Shown here: piece after piece, positions 7,105 through 13,807 of the stretch
How the letters are laid out: every line of letters begins with the position of its first letter
Position numbering within the stretch: the first letter of the stretch is position 1
NCBI GenBank assembly: GCA_041671305.1
Contig: JBAZBX010000011.1
Span: 1 to 31,695, forward strand
DNA from: CAIPBY01 sp041671305
GTDB taxonomy: Bacteria; Patescibacteriota; Patescibacteriia; 2-01-FULL-39-33
Reading direction: 5' to 3'
Length of the DNA: 31,695 bases
Program-made: the position numbers and the translations under genes
Notes under the pieces: model-generated
What the model saw: only the letters and a program-made list of their open reading frames with translations
Database searches by the model: none
Told to the model about the DNA's origin: nothing

Positions 7105-8895
7105 ATGACTACTAAAGAATTAAGGCAAAAATATTTATCTTTCTTTGAATCCAAAGGGCATACTATCATTCCCGGAGCTTCGCTTTTGCCAGAAAATGAT
7201 CCCACAGTCTTATTTACTACTGCGGGTATGCATCCTTTGGTGCCGTATTTACTTGGCGAGAAACATGCCTCCGGAAACAGATTGACCGATGTGCAAAAAT
7301 GCATCAGGACGGGGGATATAGACGAAGTCGGCGATGGCTGGCATCTGACATTTTTTGAAATGTTGGGTAATTGGTCTCTTGGCGACCTGTCCTCACCTGA
7401 CGAAATAGGCCGGACAGGTTATTTCAAAAAAGAAGCGATTGAATTCAGTTTTGAATTTTTGACCAAGGAATTAAATATTCCTTTAGAAAAGTTGGCCTTT
7501 ACTTGTTTTGCTGGCGAAGGAAACGTTGCCAAAGATGAACAGTCGGCAGGAATTTGGGAATCTCTGGAAGTTTCTCCACTTAGAATTAAATATTTAGGTA
7601 TGGAGGATAATTGGTGGCCGGCTGGAGGAAAAATGCCTGGACCCCAAGGACCGGATACGGAAATGTTTTATTGGTCTGGAGATGAGCCAGCTCCAGAAGA
7701 GTTTGATCCCAAAGACAAGAAGTGGGTAGAGATTTGGAATGATGTTTTTATGCAATACAACAAAACTCCGGATGGTAAATATGAACCACTCAAACAGCAA
7801 AATGTGGATACTGGCATGGGTCTGGAGAGAACAGTCGGTGTTCTTAATGGCAAATCCAGTGTTTATGAGATAGAGCCATTGGCGACGATTATGCGACAAG
7901 TCACTTCTATAGCTGATATTGATTTGGAATTTATAGAGAAAGAACAGATCAAACCGCTAAGAATTATAACCGATCACATTAGGGCGTCTGTATTTATTTT
8001 GGCGGAAAAAATTGCTCCTTCCAACGTTGAGCAGGGATATGTGTTGCGTAAATTAATTAGGAGATCCATACGCTATGGTAAACAGCTTGGCATCAAGGAG
8101 GCCTTTACTCACAAGGTGGCAGAAATTATTATTTCAGAAATGGGCGGATATTACCCCGAGCTTCGTAAAAATAGAGATTTTATTATGGAGCAACTGGCAC
8201 AGGAAGAAGAAAAGTTTTCCAAAACTCTAGAAAATGGTTTGAAAAAATTTGAGAAAATTGCTTCTGATGGCAAAATTAGCGGGGAAGAAGCTTTCGTGCT
8301 TTTCTCCACATATGGTTTTCCATTTGAAATTACCAAAGATTTGGCGCAAGAAAGGAAGATAGAAATAGATGAAGAAGGATTTAATCTAGAATTTTCTAAG
8401 CACCAAGAAATATCACGTCAGGGCGCGGAGCAAAAATTCAAAGGCGGTTTGGCGGATAGCTCAGAAACCACAGCCAGGATGCATACAGCAACCCACTTAA
8501 TGCTCTCAGCGCTTAGAAAAGTTTTGGGCGATCATGTATTTCAAAAAGGTTCAAATATTACCGCAGAAAGAATAAGATACGACTTTTCTCATCCAGATAA
8601 GATGACTCCAGAACAAATTAAGCAAGTTGAGGATTTGGTAAATGAGCAAATACAAAAAGCCGTGCCGGTTATCTGTGAGGAAATGTCACTTGATGAGGCC
8701 AAGGAAAGCGGAGCGATGGGTATTTTTGAGCATAAATATGGCGATAAAGTAAAAGTTTATACGGTCGGCGATTTTTCCAAGGAAATTTGTGGCGGGCCTC
8801 ATGCAGGCAATACTTCAGAGCTCGGACATTTCAAAATTCAGAAAGAAGAATCCAGTTCAGCCGGCGTTAGAAGAATAAAGGCCATATTGGAGTAG
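7105..8895 (+). CDS. alaS: Alanyl-tRNA synthetase, short form without the C-terminal domain
   Basis: Charges tRNA-Ala with alanine. The class II catalytic core is visible from residue 1 (TTAGMHPLVPYL, GDIDEVGDGWHLTFFEMLGNWSLGD), and the editing domain has HTATH (HxxxH) and CGGPH. The protein stops at 596 residues after SSSAGVRRIKAI, so the DHHA1/C-Ala region of the usual ~870-residue enzyme is absent; I recall similar short forms from other Patescibacteria. An 11-residue block after NWSLGD (about 95-105) is an in-frame palindromic repeat absent from relatives, which continue directly with YFKKEAI. It has its own promoter and no SD. Confidence 0.96.
   Translation: MTTKELRQKYLSFFESKGHTIIPGASLLPENDPTVLFTTAGMHPLVPYLLGEKHASGNRLTDVQKCIRTGDIDEVGDGWHLTFFEMLGNWSLGDLSSPDEIGRTGYFKKEAIEFSFEFLTKELNIPLEKLAFTCFAGEGNVAKDEQSAGIWESLEVSPLRIKYLGMEDNWWPAGGKMPGPQGPDTEMFYWSGDEPAPEEFDPKDKKWVEIWNDVFMQYNKTPDGKYEPLKQQNVDTGMGLERTVGVLNGKSSVYEIEPLATIMRQVTSIADIDLEFIEKEQIKPLRIITDHIRASVFILAEKIAPSNVEQGYVLRKLIRRSIRYGKQLGIKEAFTHKVAEIIISEMGGYYPELRKNRDFIMEQLAQEEEKFSKTLENGLKKFEKIASDGKISGEEAFVLFSTYGFPFEITKDLAQERKIEIDEEGFNLEFSKHQEISRQGAEQKFKGGLADSSETTARMHTATHLMLSALRKVLGDHVFQKGSNITAERIRYDFSHPDKMTPEQIKQVEDLVNEQIQKAVPVICEEMSLDEAKESGAMGIFEHKYGDKVKVYTVGDFSKEICGGPHAGNTSELGHFKIQKEESSSAGVRRIKAILE
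7385..7419 (+). repeat. In-frame palindromic repeat inserted in alaS
   Basis: ACCTGTCC (7385-7392) and GGACAGGT (7412-7419) form a perfect 8-bp inverted repeat around a 19-nt centre. The block adds eleven codons (7387-7419) in a highly conserved part of the catalytic domain. Confidence 0.75.
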
Positions 8896-8912
8896 ATTAA
8901 AATTAAAAACAT

Positions 8913-8941
8913 TTGACATCTTCAATAATTTAATATAAAAT
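8913..8941 (+). promoter_or_regulatory. Upstream promoter of the infA/ribosomal-protein operon
   Basis: TTGACA at 8913-8918, a 17-nt spacer, TAAAAT at 8936-8941. It is the first of two tandem promoters. Confidence 0.65.
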
Positions 8942-8951
8942 AATTACATTG

Positions 8952-8979
8952 TTGACAAACAGAGGCAATCTGCTATAAT
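8952..8979 (+). promoter_or_regulatory. Downstream promoter of the infA/ribosomal-protein operon
   Basis: Perfect TTGACA at 8952-8957 and perfect TATAAT at 8974-8979 with a 16-nt spacer. It lies 113 nt before the infA start. Confidence 0.8.
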
Positions 8980-9022
8980 CAAAATAGCAGAATGAGACAT
9001 AAAAATAAGCTTAAATTACGAT

Positions 9023-9073
9023 AAATTCTAGGCAAGTACGGTTTCAATACGTACGCCAGGAATTTTATTTTGT
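9023..9073 (+). promoter_or_regulatory. Leader hairpin before infA, possible attenuator
   Basis: Three stacked stems: AAATTC (9023-9028) with GAATTT (9060-9065), GGC (9031-9033) with GCC (9055-9057), and GTACG (9036-9040) with CGTAC (9050-9054). A T-rich run (9063-9069) overlaps the 3' arm. The shape suits a conditional terminator or an autoregulatory protein-binding site. Confidence 0.5.
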
Positions 9074-9092
9074 CCATCAAATTAATTACCAC

Positions 9093-9341
9093 ATGGGTAA
9101 AAATCAAGACACAGCGTCAAATTCCTCAAATTCCAAAGATTTTTTGGAGGTAGACGGAGAAGTTATAGAATTGCTTCCAGCCGCTACTTTCAAGGTTCAA
9201 TTGGATAGTGGGAATGAAATTCTAGCGCACCTCTCCGGAAAGATGAGGATGTTCAACATCCGTCTTCTTCCTGGCGACAAGGTCAAAGTTCAAATGACAC
9301 CTTATGATTTGACCAAAGGCAGAATCATTTACAGATATTAA
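9093..9341 (+). CDS. infA: Translation initiation factor IF-1
   Basis: IF-1 binds the ribosomal A site during initiation. The single OB-fold is complete: DGEVIELLPAATFKVQLDSG, HLSGKMRMFNIRLLPGDKVKVQMTPYDLTKGRIIYRY. At 82 residues it has about ten more than usual, a Ser/Asn-rich N-terminus (N-S-S-N-S-K). A later in-frame ATG is absent before the conserved core, so this start is kept. It opens the operon behind two promoters and a long structured leader and has no SD. Confidence 0.96.
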   Translation: MGKNQDTASNSSNSKDFLEVDGEVIELLPAATFKVQLDSGNEILAHLSGKMRMFNIRLLPGDKVKVQMTPYDLTKGRIIYRY

Positions 9342-9354
9342 TTAATATTTAAAT

Positions 9355-9468
9355 ATGAAAGTTAGAGCCTCAGTAAAAAAGATTTGCAAAGATTGCCAGG
9401 TAGTTCGCAGAAGCAAGCGTCTAGTTGTGATTTGCAAAAATCCTAAGCACAAGCAAAGACAAGGTTAA
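9355..9468 (+). CDS. rpmJ: Ribosomal protein L36 (bL36)
   Basis: A 37-residue basic protein of the large subunit. It begins MKVRASVKKICKDC and ends KHKQRQG. The zinc-ribbon ligands C-x2-C, a third Cys (VICKNP) and a His (PKHK) are all present, so it is the zinc-binding form. It lies 13 nt after infA and 25 nt before rpsM, the standard bacterial order. Confidence 0.95.
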   Translation: MKVRASVKKICKDCQVVRRSKRLVVICKNPKHKQRQG

Positions 9469-9493
9469 TTATTTTCTATAATTTTAAAATACT

Positions 9494-9886
9494 ATGGCAG
9501 TTAGAATCGCAGGAGTAAACATACCAAATAACAAGCGAGTGGAAATCGCTTTGACTTATGTTTATGGTATTGGACTTCCACTATCTCAAAAAATCTTAGC
9601 TGAACTCAAAATAAATCCAGATATTAGAGTAAATGACCTCACCGATGAACAGACAAACGACCTACGCAATAAAATTGAAAAGAATTATTCAATTGAAGGG
9701 GATTTAAAAAGAGAGGTAATATCAAATATTAAAAGACTAAAAGATATTAAATGCTATAGAGGCACAAGGCATTCAAAAGGTTTGCCTGCCAGAGGACAAA
9801 GAACCAAAACCAATAACCGCACGGTTAGAGGTAACGTAAGAAAGACTACAGGCTCTGGAAGAAAAGATGCTGGTCAAAAGACTTAA
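9494..9886 (+). CDS. rpsM: Ribosomal protein S13 (uS13)
   Basis: Small-subunit head protein that contacts the P-site tRNA and 16S rRNA. Starts MAVRIAGVNIPNNKRVEIALTY; the YGIG helix-hairpin and the C-terminal RGQRTKTNNRTVRG block are conserved. At 130 residues it is slightly longer than the E. coli protein. It ends 10 nt before the preferred start of rpsK. Confidence 0.97.
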   Translation: MAVRIAGVNIPNNKRVEIALTYVYGIGLPLSQKILAELKINPDIRVNDLTDEQTNDLRNKIEKNYSIEGDLKREVISNIKRLKDIKCYRGTRHSKGLPARGQRTKTNNRTVRGNVRKTTGSGRKDAGQKT

Positions 9887-9896
9887 TTTCAAACCA

Positions 9897-10367
9897 ATGA
9901 CTGAAGAAATCAAAACTACAAACGAAACAGTAAGCGAATCTGCTACTCAACCAGCTGCCACTACAAAAGCCACAAAAGCTCGTGTAGGTAAAAAAATAAA
10001 AAAGGCCGCTATAGTTAAGCAGGTTAGTTCTGGTCGAGTTTATATCAAATCAACTTACAACAACACCATAGTTACTTTTACCGATCAGAATGGAAATGTT
10101 TTGTCCTGGTCATCTGCCGGACAATGTGGATTTAAGGGTCCTAAAAAAGCTACTCCCTATGCCGCATCCATAATTGTGAAAGATGCTTATGAAAAAGCCA
10201 AAAAGTATGGCCTCAGAGAAGTTGCTGTTTTTGTAAAAGGCGTTGGAGGAGGCAGAGAAGCATCTATTAGAGCCATGAACGCCAATGGAATTGCTGTCAG
10301 TCAAATCAAGGATATTACACCTATTCCTCATAATGGTTGCAGACCGAAGAAACCAAGAAGAGTATAA
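9897..10367 (+). CDS. rpsK: Ribosomal protein S11 (uS11)
   Basis: Small-subunit platform protein. Core motifs: GRVYIKSTYNNTIVTFTD, SSAGQCGFKGPKKATPYAA, VKGVGGGREASIRA and ITPIPHNGCRPKKPRRV. I place the start at ATG 9897 (M-T-E-E-I-K-T), giving 156 residues; an in-frame ATG at 9867 lies inside rpsM and would add ten residues. Either way there is an N-terminal extension of about 25 Thr/Ala/Lys-rich residues beyond the usual ~130. Confidence 0.96.
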   Translation: MTEEIKTTNETVSESATQPAATTKATKARVGKKIKKAAIVKQVSSGRVYIKSTYNNTIVTFTDQNGNVLSWSSAGQCGFKGPKKATPYAASIIVKDAYEKAKKYGLREVAVFVKGVGGGREASIRAMNANGIAVSQIKDITPIPHNGCRPKKPRRV

Positions 10368-10386
10368 ATAAACATATTTTAAGATA

Positions 10387-11019
10387 ATGGATAAAACTAA
10401 TTCACAATGCAAGAAATGCCGCAGAGCCGGTGAAAAGCTTTTTCTTAAAGGCGAAAAGTGCGATGGTCCAAAATGCACTTTGGTCAAAAGAAATTTTCCT
10501 CCTGGAGTTCATGGCACCAACAAGAGAATGTCCAAATTGACCAACTATGGCCGACAGCTTTTGGAAAAGCAAAAAGCCAAAAGAACTTATGGTCTCAGAG
10601 AAAAGCAATTCAGAAATTATTTTGAAGAAGCCTTCAAAAAGGTTGGCAATACCGGAGAATTACTTTTTGGATTTTTGGAATCAAGATTGGATAATACTGT
10701 TTACCGCTTGGGCATAGCTACTTCCAGAACTCAAGCCAGGCAGATAGTAAATCATGGACATATTACAGTCAATGGTAAAAAAGTAGATATTCCATCATAT
10801 TTGGTAAAAGAAGGTGATATTATTGGAATTAGAGAATCTAGCACCAAGAAAAATGCTTTCATTAACTTAAAGGATAAATTAGCCAAAAAAGAAGAGATAG
10901 TGCCATGGTTAAGCCTTGATTTCAAGGAAATGAAAGGAAAAGTGACCTCCATGCCGAAAACTAGCGATGTCGCTGTAAATATAGACTGGAGAACTATCGT
11001 TGAGTTCTATTCCAAATAA
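10387..11019 (+). CDS. rpsD: Ribosomal protein S4 (uS4)
   Basis: Primary 16S rRNA-binding protein of 210 residues. The N-terminal zinc module is present (CKKCRRAG, then CDGPKC), followed by the S4 RNA-binding domain (LDNTVYRLGIATSRTQARQIVNHGHITVNGKKVDIPS split over residues about 100-135). In other bacteria S4 represses its own operon, which makes it a candidate ligand of the leader hairpin before infA; that is inference. Confidence 0.97.
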   Translation: MDKTNSQCKKCRRAGEKLFLKGEKCDGPKCTLVKRNFPPGVHGTNKRMSKLTNYGRQLLEKQKAKRTYGLREKQFRNYFEEAFKKVGNTGELLFGFLESRLDNTVYRLGIATSRTQARQIVNHGHITVNGKKVDIPSYLVKEGDIIGIRESSTKKNAFINLKDKLAKKEEIVPWLSLDFKEMKGKVTSMPKTSDVAVNIDWRTIVEFYSK

Positions 11020-11042
11020 AAATTAAAACTCAAAGAAAAATT

Positions 11043-11894
11043 ATGAAGAATATTTCTTTACCAAAAAAGTTTATTGTAGAGGAGATAACCAAAGGCTCAA
11101 AGGCCAAAGTAGTTATTGAACCTTGTTTTCCTGGATATGGTTTGACCCTGGGCAATTCCCTTAGAAGAGTGCTTTTGTCATCTCTTCCGGGTGGAGCAGT
11201 AACTGCAGTAAAAATCAAGGGAGTTCAACATGAATTTAGTTCACTGGAAAATGTTTCTGATGATATTTTGGAAATTATTCTAAATTTGAAAAAACTTCGT
11301 ATCAAAGTATATGGCGATGAGCCTGTAGTATTGAAATTAAAAGCAAAAGGAGAAAAAAGTATTACCGGAGGAGATATTGAGCCTTCAGCTGATGCTGAAA
11401 TTATCAACAAAGATTTAGTTATTACTACTGTAAATGACAAGGATACGACACTGGAAATGGATCTGACTGTTGCTAAAGGAATTGGCTATGTGCCTACAGA
11501 AGAACAGGGCAAAGGCAAAGGTGAAATTGGTACGATATTAGTTGATTCTATTTTTACCCCTGTTATAAACGTTGGCATGGATGTTGAGGCTACCCGCGTA
11601 GGCAACAGAACGGATTTTGATAAATTAATTTTGACCGTAGAAACTGATGGTACAATTTCTCCGGAAGATGCAGTCAAAAAAGCCAGTGAAATTCTTGTTA
11701 GTCAATTCAACTGGATTATGGAAGGTGGAATCGCTGAAGTTGAAGAAATTGATATTGAAGCCCCTGTAATTTCTACTTTGCCTGAAGTAGAGGAAGTGGT
11801 TACTCCGGAAATAGAATCCGCAGTAGAAGAGGTAACTGAGGAAGTAGAAGGCGACGATAAACCAAAAAGAAGAGGACGACCAAAGAAGGCCTAA
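11043..11894 (+). CDS. rpoA: RNA polymerase alpha subunit lacking the normal C-terminal domain
   Basis: The assembly domain of RNA polymerase alpha is complete (PCFPGYGLTLGNSLRRVLLSSLPG at about residues 28-51 marks the dimer interface; later the N-R-T-D-F-D-K-L-I-L-T-V-E-T-D-G block). It ends near residue 230 with SQFNWIMEGG. The helix-hairpin-helix alpha-CTD of about 80 residues, which contacts UP elements and activators, is missing. Instead there is an acidic linker of about 45 residues and the basic end D-K-P-K-R-R-G-R-P-K-K-A, which matches the AT-hook core RGRP flanked by basic residues. Total length is 283 against about 320 usually. Confidence 0.96.
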   Translation: MKNISLPKKFIVEEITKGSKAKVVIEPCFPGYGLTLGNSLRRVLLSSLPGGAVTAVKIKGVQHEFSSLENVSDDILEIILNLKKLRIKVYGDEPVVLKLKAKGEKSITGGDIEPSADAEIINKDLVITTVNDKDTTLEMDLTVAKGIGYVPTEEQGKGKGEIGTILVDSIFTPVINVGMDVEATRVGNRTDFDKLILTVETDGTISPEDAVKKASEILVSQFNWIMEGGIAEVEEIDIEAPVISTLPEVEEVVTPEIESAVEEVTEEVEGDDKPKRRGRPKKA

Positions 11895-11904
11895 TTAAAT
11901 TATT

Positions 11905-12258
11905 ATGAGACATCAAAAAAAAGGAAAAACTTTAGGTAGAGAAAAGGCGCCAAGAGAAGCGATGATGCGTAATTTGGCCACTAGTTTTATTATCTATGAA
12001 AAAATAACTACTACCACGCCAAAAGCAAAATTGCTCAGGCCTATGGTTGAAAAAATAATCACGCTTGGCAAGGTAGACAGTCTTCACAACAGAAGAGAAG
12101 CTTTGAAAGTTTTGTATGTAGAAGGCGCCGTCAAAAAGCTATTTGAAGTAATTGGACCAAGATTCAAGGAAAGGAAAGGCGGCTATACCAGAATCACCAA
12201 AATACCACCAAGATTGGGAGATAATGCGGCTATGGCTGTTCTAGAAATGGTGGAATAA
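11905..12258 (+). CDS. rplQ: Ribosomal protein L17 (bL17)
   Basis: Large-subunit protein near the exit tunnel. Starts MRHQKKGKTLGREKAPREAM; contains ATSFIIYEKITTTTPKAKLLRPMVEKIITLGK and ends with GGYTRITKIPPRLGDNAAMAVLEMVE. At 117 residues it is normal length. It follows rpoA by 10 nt, the classic gene order. Confidence 0.96.
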   Translation: MRHQKKGKTLGREKAPREAMMRNLATSFIIYEKITTTTPKAKLLRPMVEKIITLGKVDSLHNRREALKVLYVEGAVKKLFEVIGPRFKERKGGYTRITKIPPRLGDNAAMAVLEMVE

Positions 12259-12269
12259 ATATTAATACT

Positions 12270-12629
12270 ATGGAAAAAATTGAAAGAAAAACACATCAGA
12301 TTGATGCTACTGACAGACCGTTGGGCAGATTAGCCACGGAGATAGCTATCCTTTTGCGTGGCAAAAATAAACCTTCCTTTAGACCCCACATTGATGGCGG
12401 TGATATTGTTGAGGTTTCTAATTGCGGAAAAATCAAGTTTACCGGCAAAAAATTTGAACAAAAGGTTTATATTCATCACAGCATGCATCCCGGAGGTCTC
12501 AAAACCAAAAAGATCGCTGAAGTATTTGCCAAAGATCCAGGAATGGTTCTCAAAGAAGCGGTTATGGGAATGTTGCCCAAGAACAAGCTTAGAGATTTAA
12601 TGATCAAAAGACTTCTAATTAAGAAATAA
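12270..12629 (+). CDS. rplM: Ribosomal protein L13 (uL13)
   Basis: Early-assembly large-subunit protein. Motifs: ATDRPLGRLATEIAILLRGKNKPSF, YIHHSMHPGGLK and AVMGMLPKNKLRDLMIKRL. At 119 residues it is about 20 shorter than the E. coli protein, ending shortly after the conserved helix. It is followed by rpsI after a single base, as usual for this pair. Confidence 0.95.
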   Translation: MEKIERKTHQIDATDRPLGRLATEIAILLRGKNKPSFRPHIDGGDIVEVSNCGKIKFTGKKFEQKVYIHHSMHPGGLKTKKIAEVFAKDPGMVLKEAVMGMLPKNKLRDLMIKRLLIKK

Positions 12630-12630
12630 A

Positions 12631-13044
12631 ATGATTGAAGATAAAAAAACAACCAAAAAAGATACTATTACCACCAAAGGCGCCAGAAAGACTGCCAGTG
12701 CTAATGTTAGATTGACCAAGGGTAAGGGAGTAATTACTATCAATGGCAAGGCTTTGAACTTATATTTCCCCAGACCTGATTTGCAAGAAATGGTTTTAAA
12801 GCCATTACAGCTTACAGGACATGATAAAGATGTGGATTTATCGCTCAAAGTCAAGGGTAGTGGACAGGTATCGCAAGCAGGAGCTTGTAGGCATGCAATT
12901 TCTAGAGCTTTGGAAGTACTAGATCCAGAACTTCGCGCCGTACTCAAAGCCGAAGGATTTATGACTAGAGATCCTAGAGTTAAGGAAAGAAAAAAGCCAG
13001 GTTTACGACGTGCCAGACGTGCACCACAATGGAGTAAACGTTAA
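12631..13044 (+). CDS. rpsI: Ribosomal protein S9 (uS9)
   Basis: Small-subunit head protein whose C-terminal tail reaches the P site. Conserved blocks: GARKTASANVRLTKGKGVITING, DVDLSLKVKGSGQVSQAGACRHAISRAL and the ending F-M-T-R-D-P-R-V-K-E-R-K-K-P-G-L-R-R-A-R with a final S-K-R. It closes the operon directly before a strong terminator. Confidence 0.96.
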   Translation: MIEDKKTTKKDTITTKGARKTASANVRLTKGKGVITINGKALNLYFPRPDLQEMVLKPLQLTGHDKDVDLSLKVKGSGQVSQAGACRHAISRALEVLDPELRAVLKAEGFMTRDPRVKERKKPGLRRARRAPQWSKR

Positions 13045-13059
13045 TACTATTATATATCA

Positions 13060-13090
13060 AACAACTCGGATTTATTCCGAGTTGTTTTTT
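13060..13090 (+). terminator. Terminator of the ribosomal-protein operon
   Basis: A perfect 11-bp stem, AACAACTCGGA (13060-13070) with TCCGAGTTGTT (13076-13086), a TTTAT loop, and a T run continuing to 13090. Confidence 0.92.
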
Positions 13091-13109
13091 GTATTGGCCT
13101 TGAATTGTT

Positions 13110-13150
13110 GTCATTCCGACCGAGTCCTCAAGGGCGAGTGAAGGAATCCC
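13110..13150 (+). repeat. Intergenic copy of the palindromic repeat found in mnmA
   Basis: GTCATTCCGACCGAG...GGAATCCC aligns with 4839-4880 in mnmA at 34 of 42 columns including one gap. It lies in non-coding sequence after the ribosomal operon. Confidence 0.75.
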
Positions 13151-13193
13151 TTTCATTACCTATTAATTAATTTTATCATATTCTTTGTTCTTA

Positions 13194-13220
13194 CTTTTTC
13201 TTTTCTAGGACAAGAAAAAG
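13194..13220. repeat. A/T-rich inverted repeat
   Basis: CTTTTTCTT (13194-13202) and AAGAAAAAG (13212-13220) are perfect complements around a 9-nt centre. It lies in the non-coding gap 13045-13471, which also holds two dispersed repeats and a promoter and no other gene. Confidence 0.5.
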
Positions 13221-13249
13221 CTAACAAAAAGAAAAGTCGCTCGCTGTCA

Positions 13250-13369
13250 AAAATCATGGCTAGATTTTATACTTCACTTACCCAAAAATTCTCTGACGCT
13301 TTGATTACAAAGCTTGCGACAATTTTTGGCCGTTCTCGCATAAAATCAGCACAAGATTTTCTAATGCTC
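13250..13369 (-). repeat. Structured 120-bp dispersed repeat, copy 1
   Basis: The minus strand matches 22835-22954 with about seven substitutions and two single-base gaps. The 85-nt core (13263-13347) folds as an outer stem (GATTTTATGC with GTATAAAATC, one G-U), an inner stem with one mismatch, and a tip stem GCTTTG/CAAAGC with loop TAAT. Confidence 0.85.
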
Positions 13370-13400
13370 ACAGGGGGCACAGGACATATCCATACACTAA

Positions 13401-13429
13401 TTGACAAAATTGATAAAAATACATAGTAT
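13401..13429 (+). promoter_or_regulatory. Promoter of the 71-codon cassette gene
   Basis: TTGACA at 13401-13406, a 17-nt spacer, TAGTAT at 13424-13429. Confidence 0.65.
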
Positions 13430-13471
13430 ATGTGAACAATTCCAAGAAACAACCCACAGGAGAAGTTAATC

Positions 13472-13687
13472 ATGCTTAGTAACGTCAAAGTTACTGCGAC
13501 TGACGGCTTTCATCCGCCAGTGCAGGTACAGATGTCTCGTCGAACAGCATCTGAAATGATGGCTGCCGCCTTATACCAAGGTGTGATCGCATCTTGTGCC
13601 ATTGAGGGTATCCGCACGGATGACATTGAGCCACCGGATGACTCCCAACTTCCGAACCTTCCGGATTCCGTCCTGTTCTGCGAATAA
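13472..13687 (+). CDS. Small cassette gene, 71-residue protein of unknown function
   Basis: The ATG follows SD AGGAGA (13461-13466). G+C by my count is about 51% (111 of 216), clearly above the neighbouring genes. The protein has a Met/Ala-rich helix in the middle (R-R-T-A-S-E-M-M-A-A-A-L-Y-Q-G-V), two cysteines, and an acidic, proline-rich end (D-D-I-E-P-P-D-D). There is no signal peptide. It has its own promoter and terminator and stands alone between the ribosomal operon and the polysaccharide genes. I do not recognise a family; composition unlike the surroundings suggests a separate origin. Confidence 0.65.
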   Translation: MLSNVKVTATDGFHPPVQVQMSRRTASEMMAAALYQGVIASCAIEGIRTDDIEPPDDSQLPNLPDSVLFCE

Positions 13688-13727
13688 CGGGTAAGCACAT
13701 TTCCAACCATCGCAAACTACGATCTAT

Positions 13728-13760
13728 GATTGCCGGCGTCACACTGTTCGGCAATCTTTT
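13728..13760 (+). terminator. Terminator of the 71-codon gene
   Basis: Perfect 8-bp stem GATTGCCG (13728-13735) with CGGCAATC (13749-13756), followed by TTTT. Confidence 0.75.
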
Positions 13761-13770
13761 AATTTACCCT

Positions 13771-13798
13771 TTAACTATCTCCCAAATTACGCTATAAT
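13771..13798 (+). promoter_or_regulatory. Promoter of the flippase gene
   Basis: TATAAT at 13793-13798 with a poor -35 (TTAACT 13771-13776, 16-nt spacer). The ATG is 9 nt after the -10, so the mRNA would have almost no leader. Confidence 0.5.
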
Positions 13799-13807
13799 TC
13801 AAATACT

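Noticed and set aside
12358..12600. 80-codon frame inside rplM
   Set aside because: Alternative frame of a well-conserved ribosomal gene with no start signals.
13250..13369. Short CRISPR-like or tRNA-like element
   Set aside because: There are only two distant copies in opposite orientation, no spacers, and the fold is not a cloverleaf.
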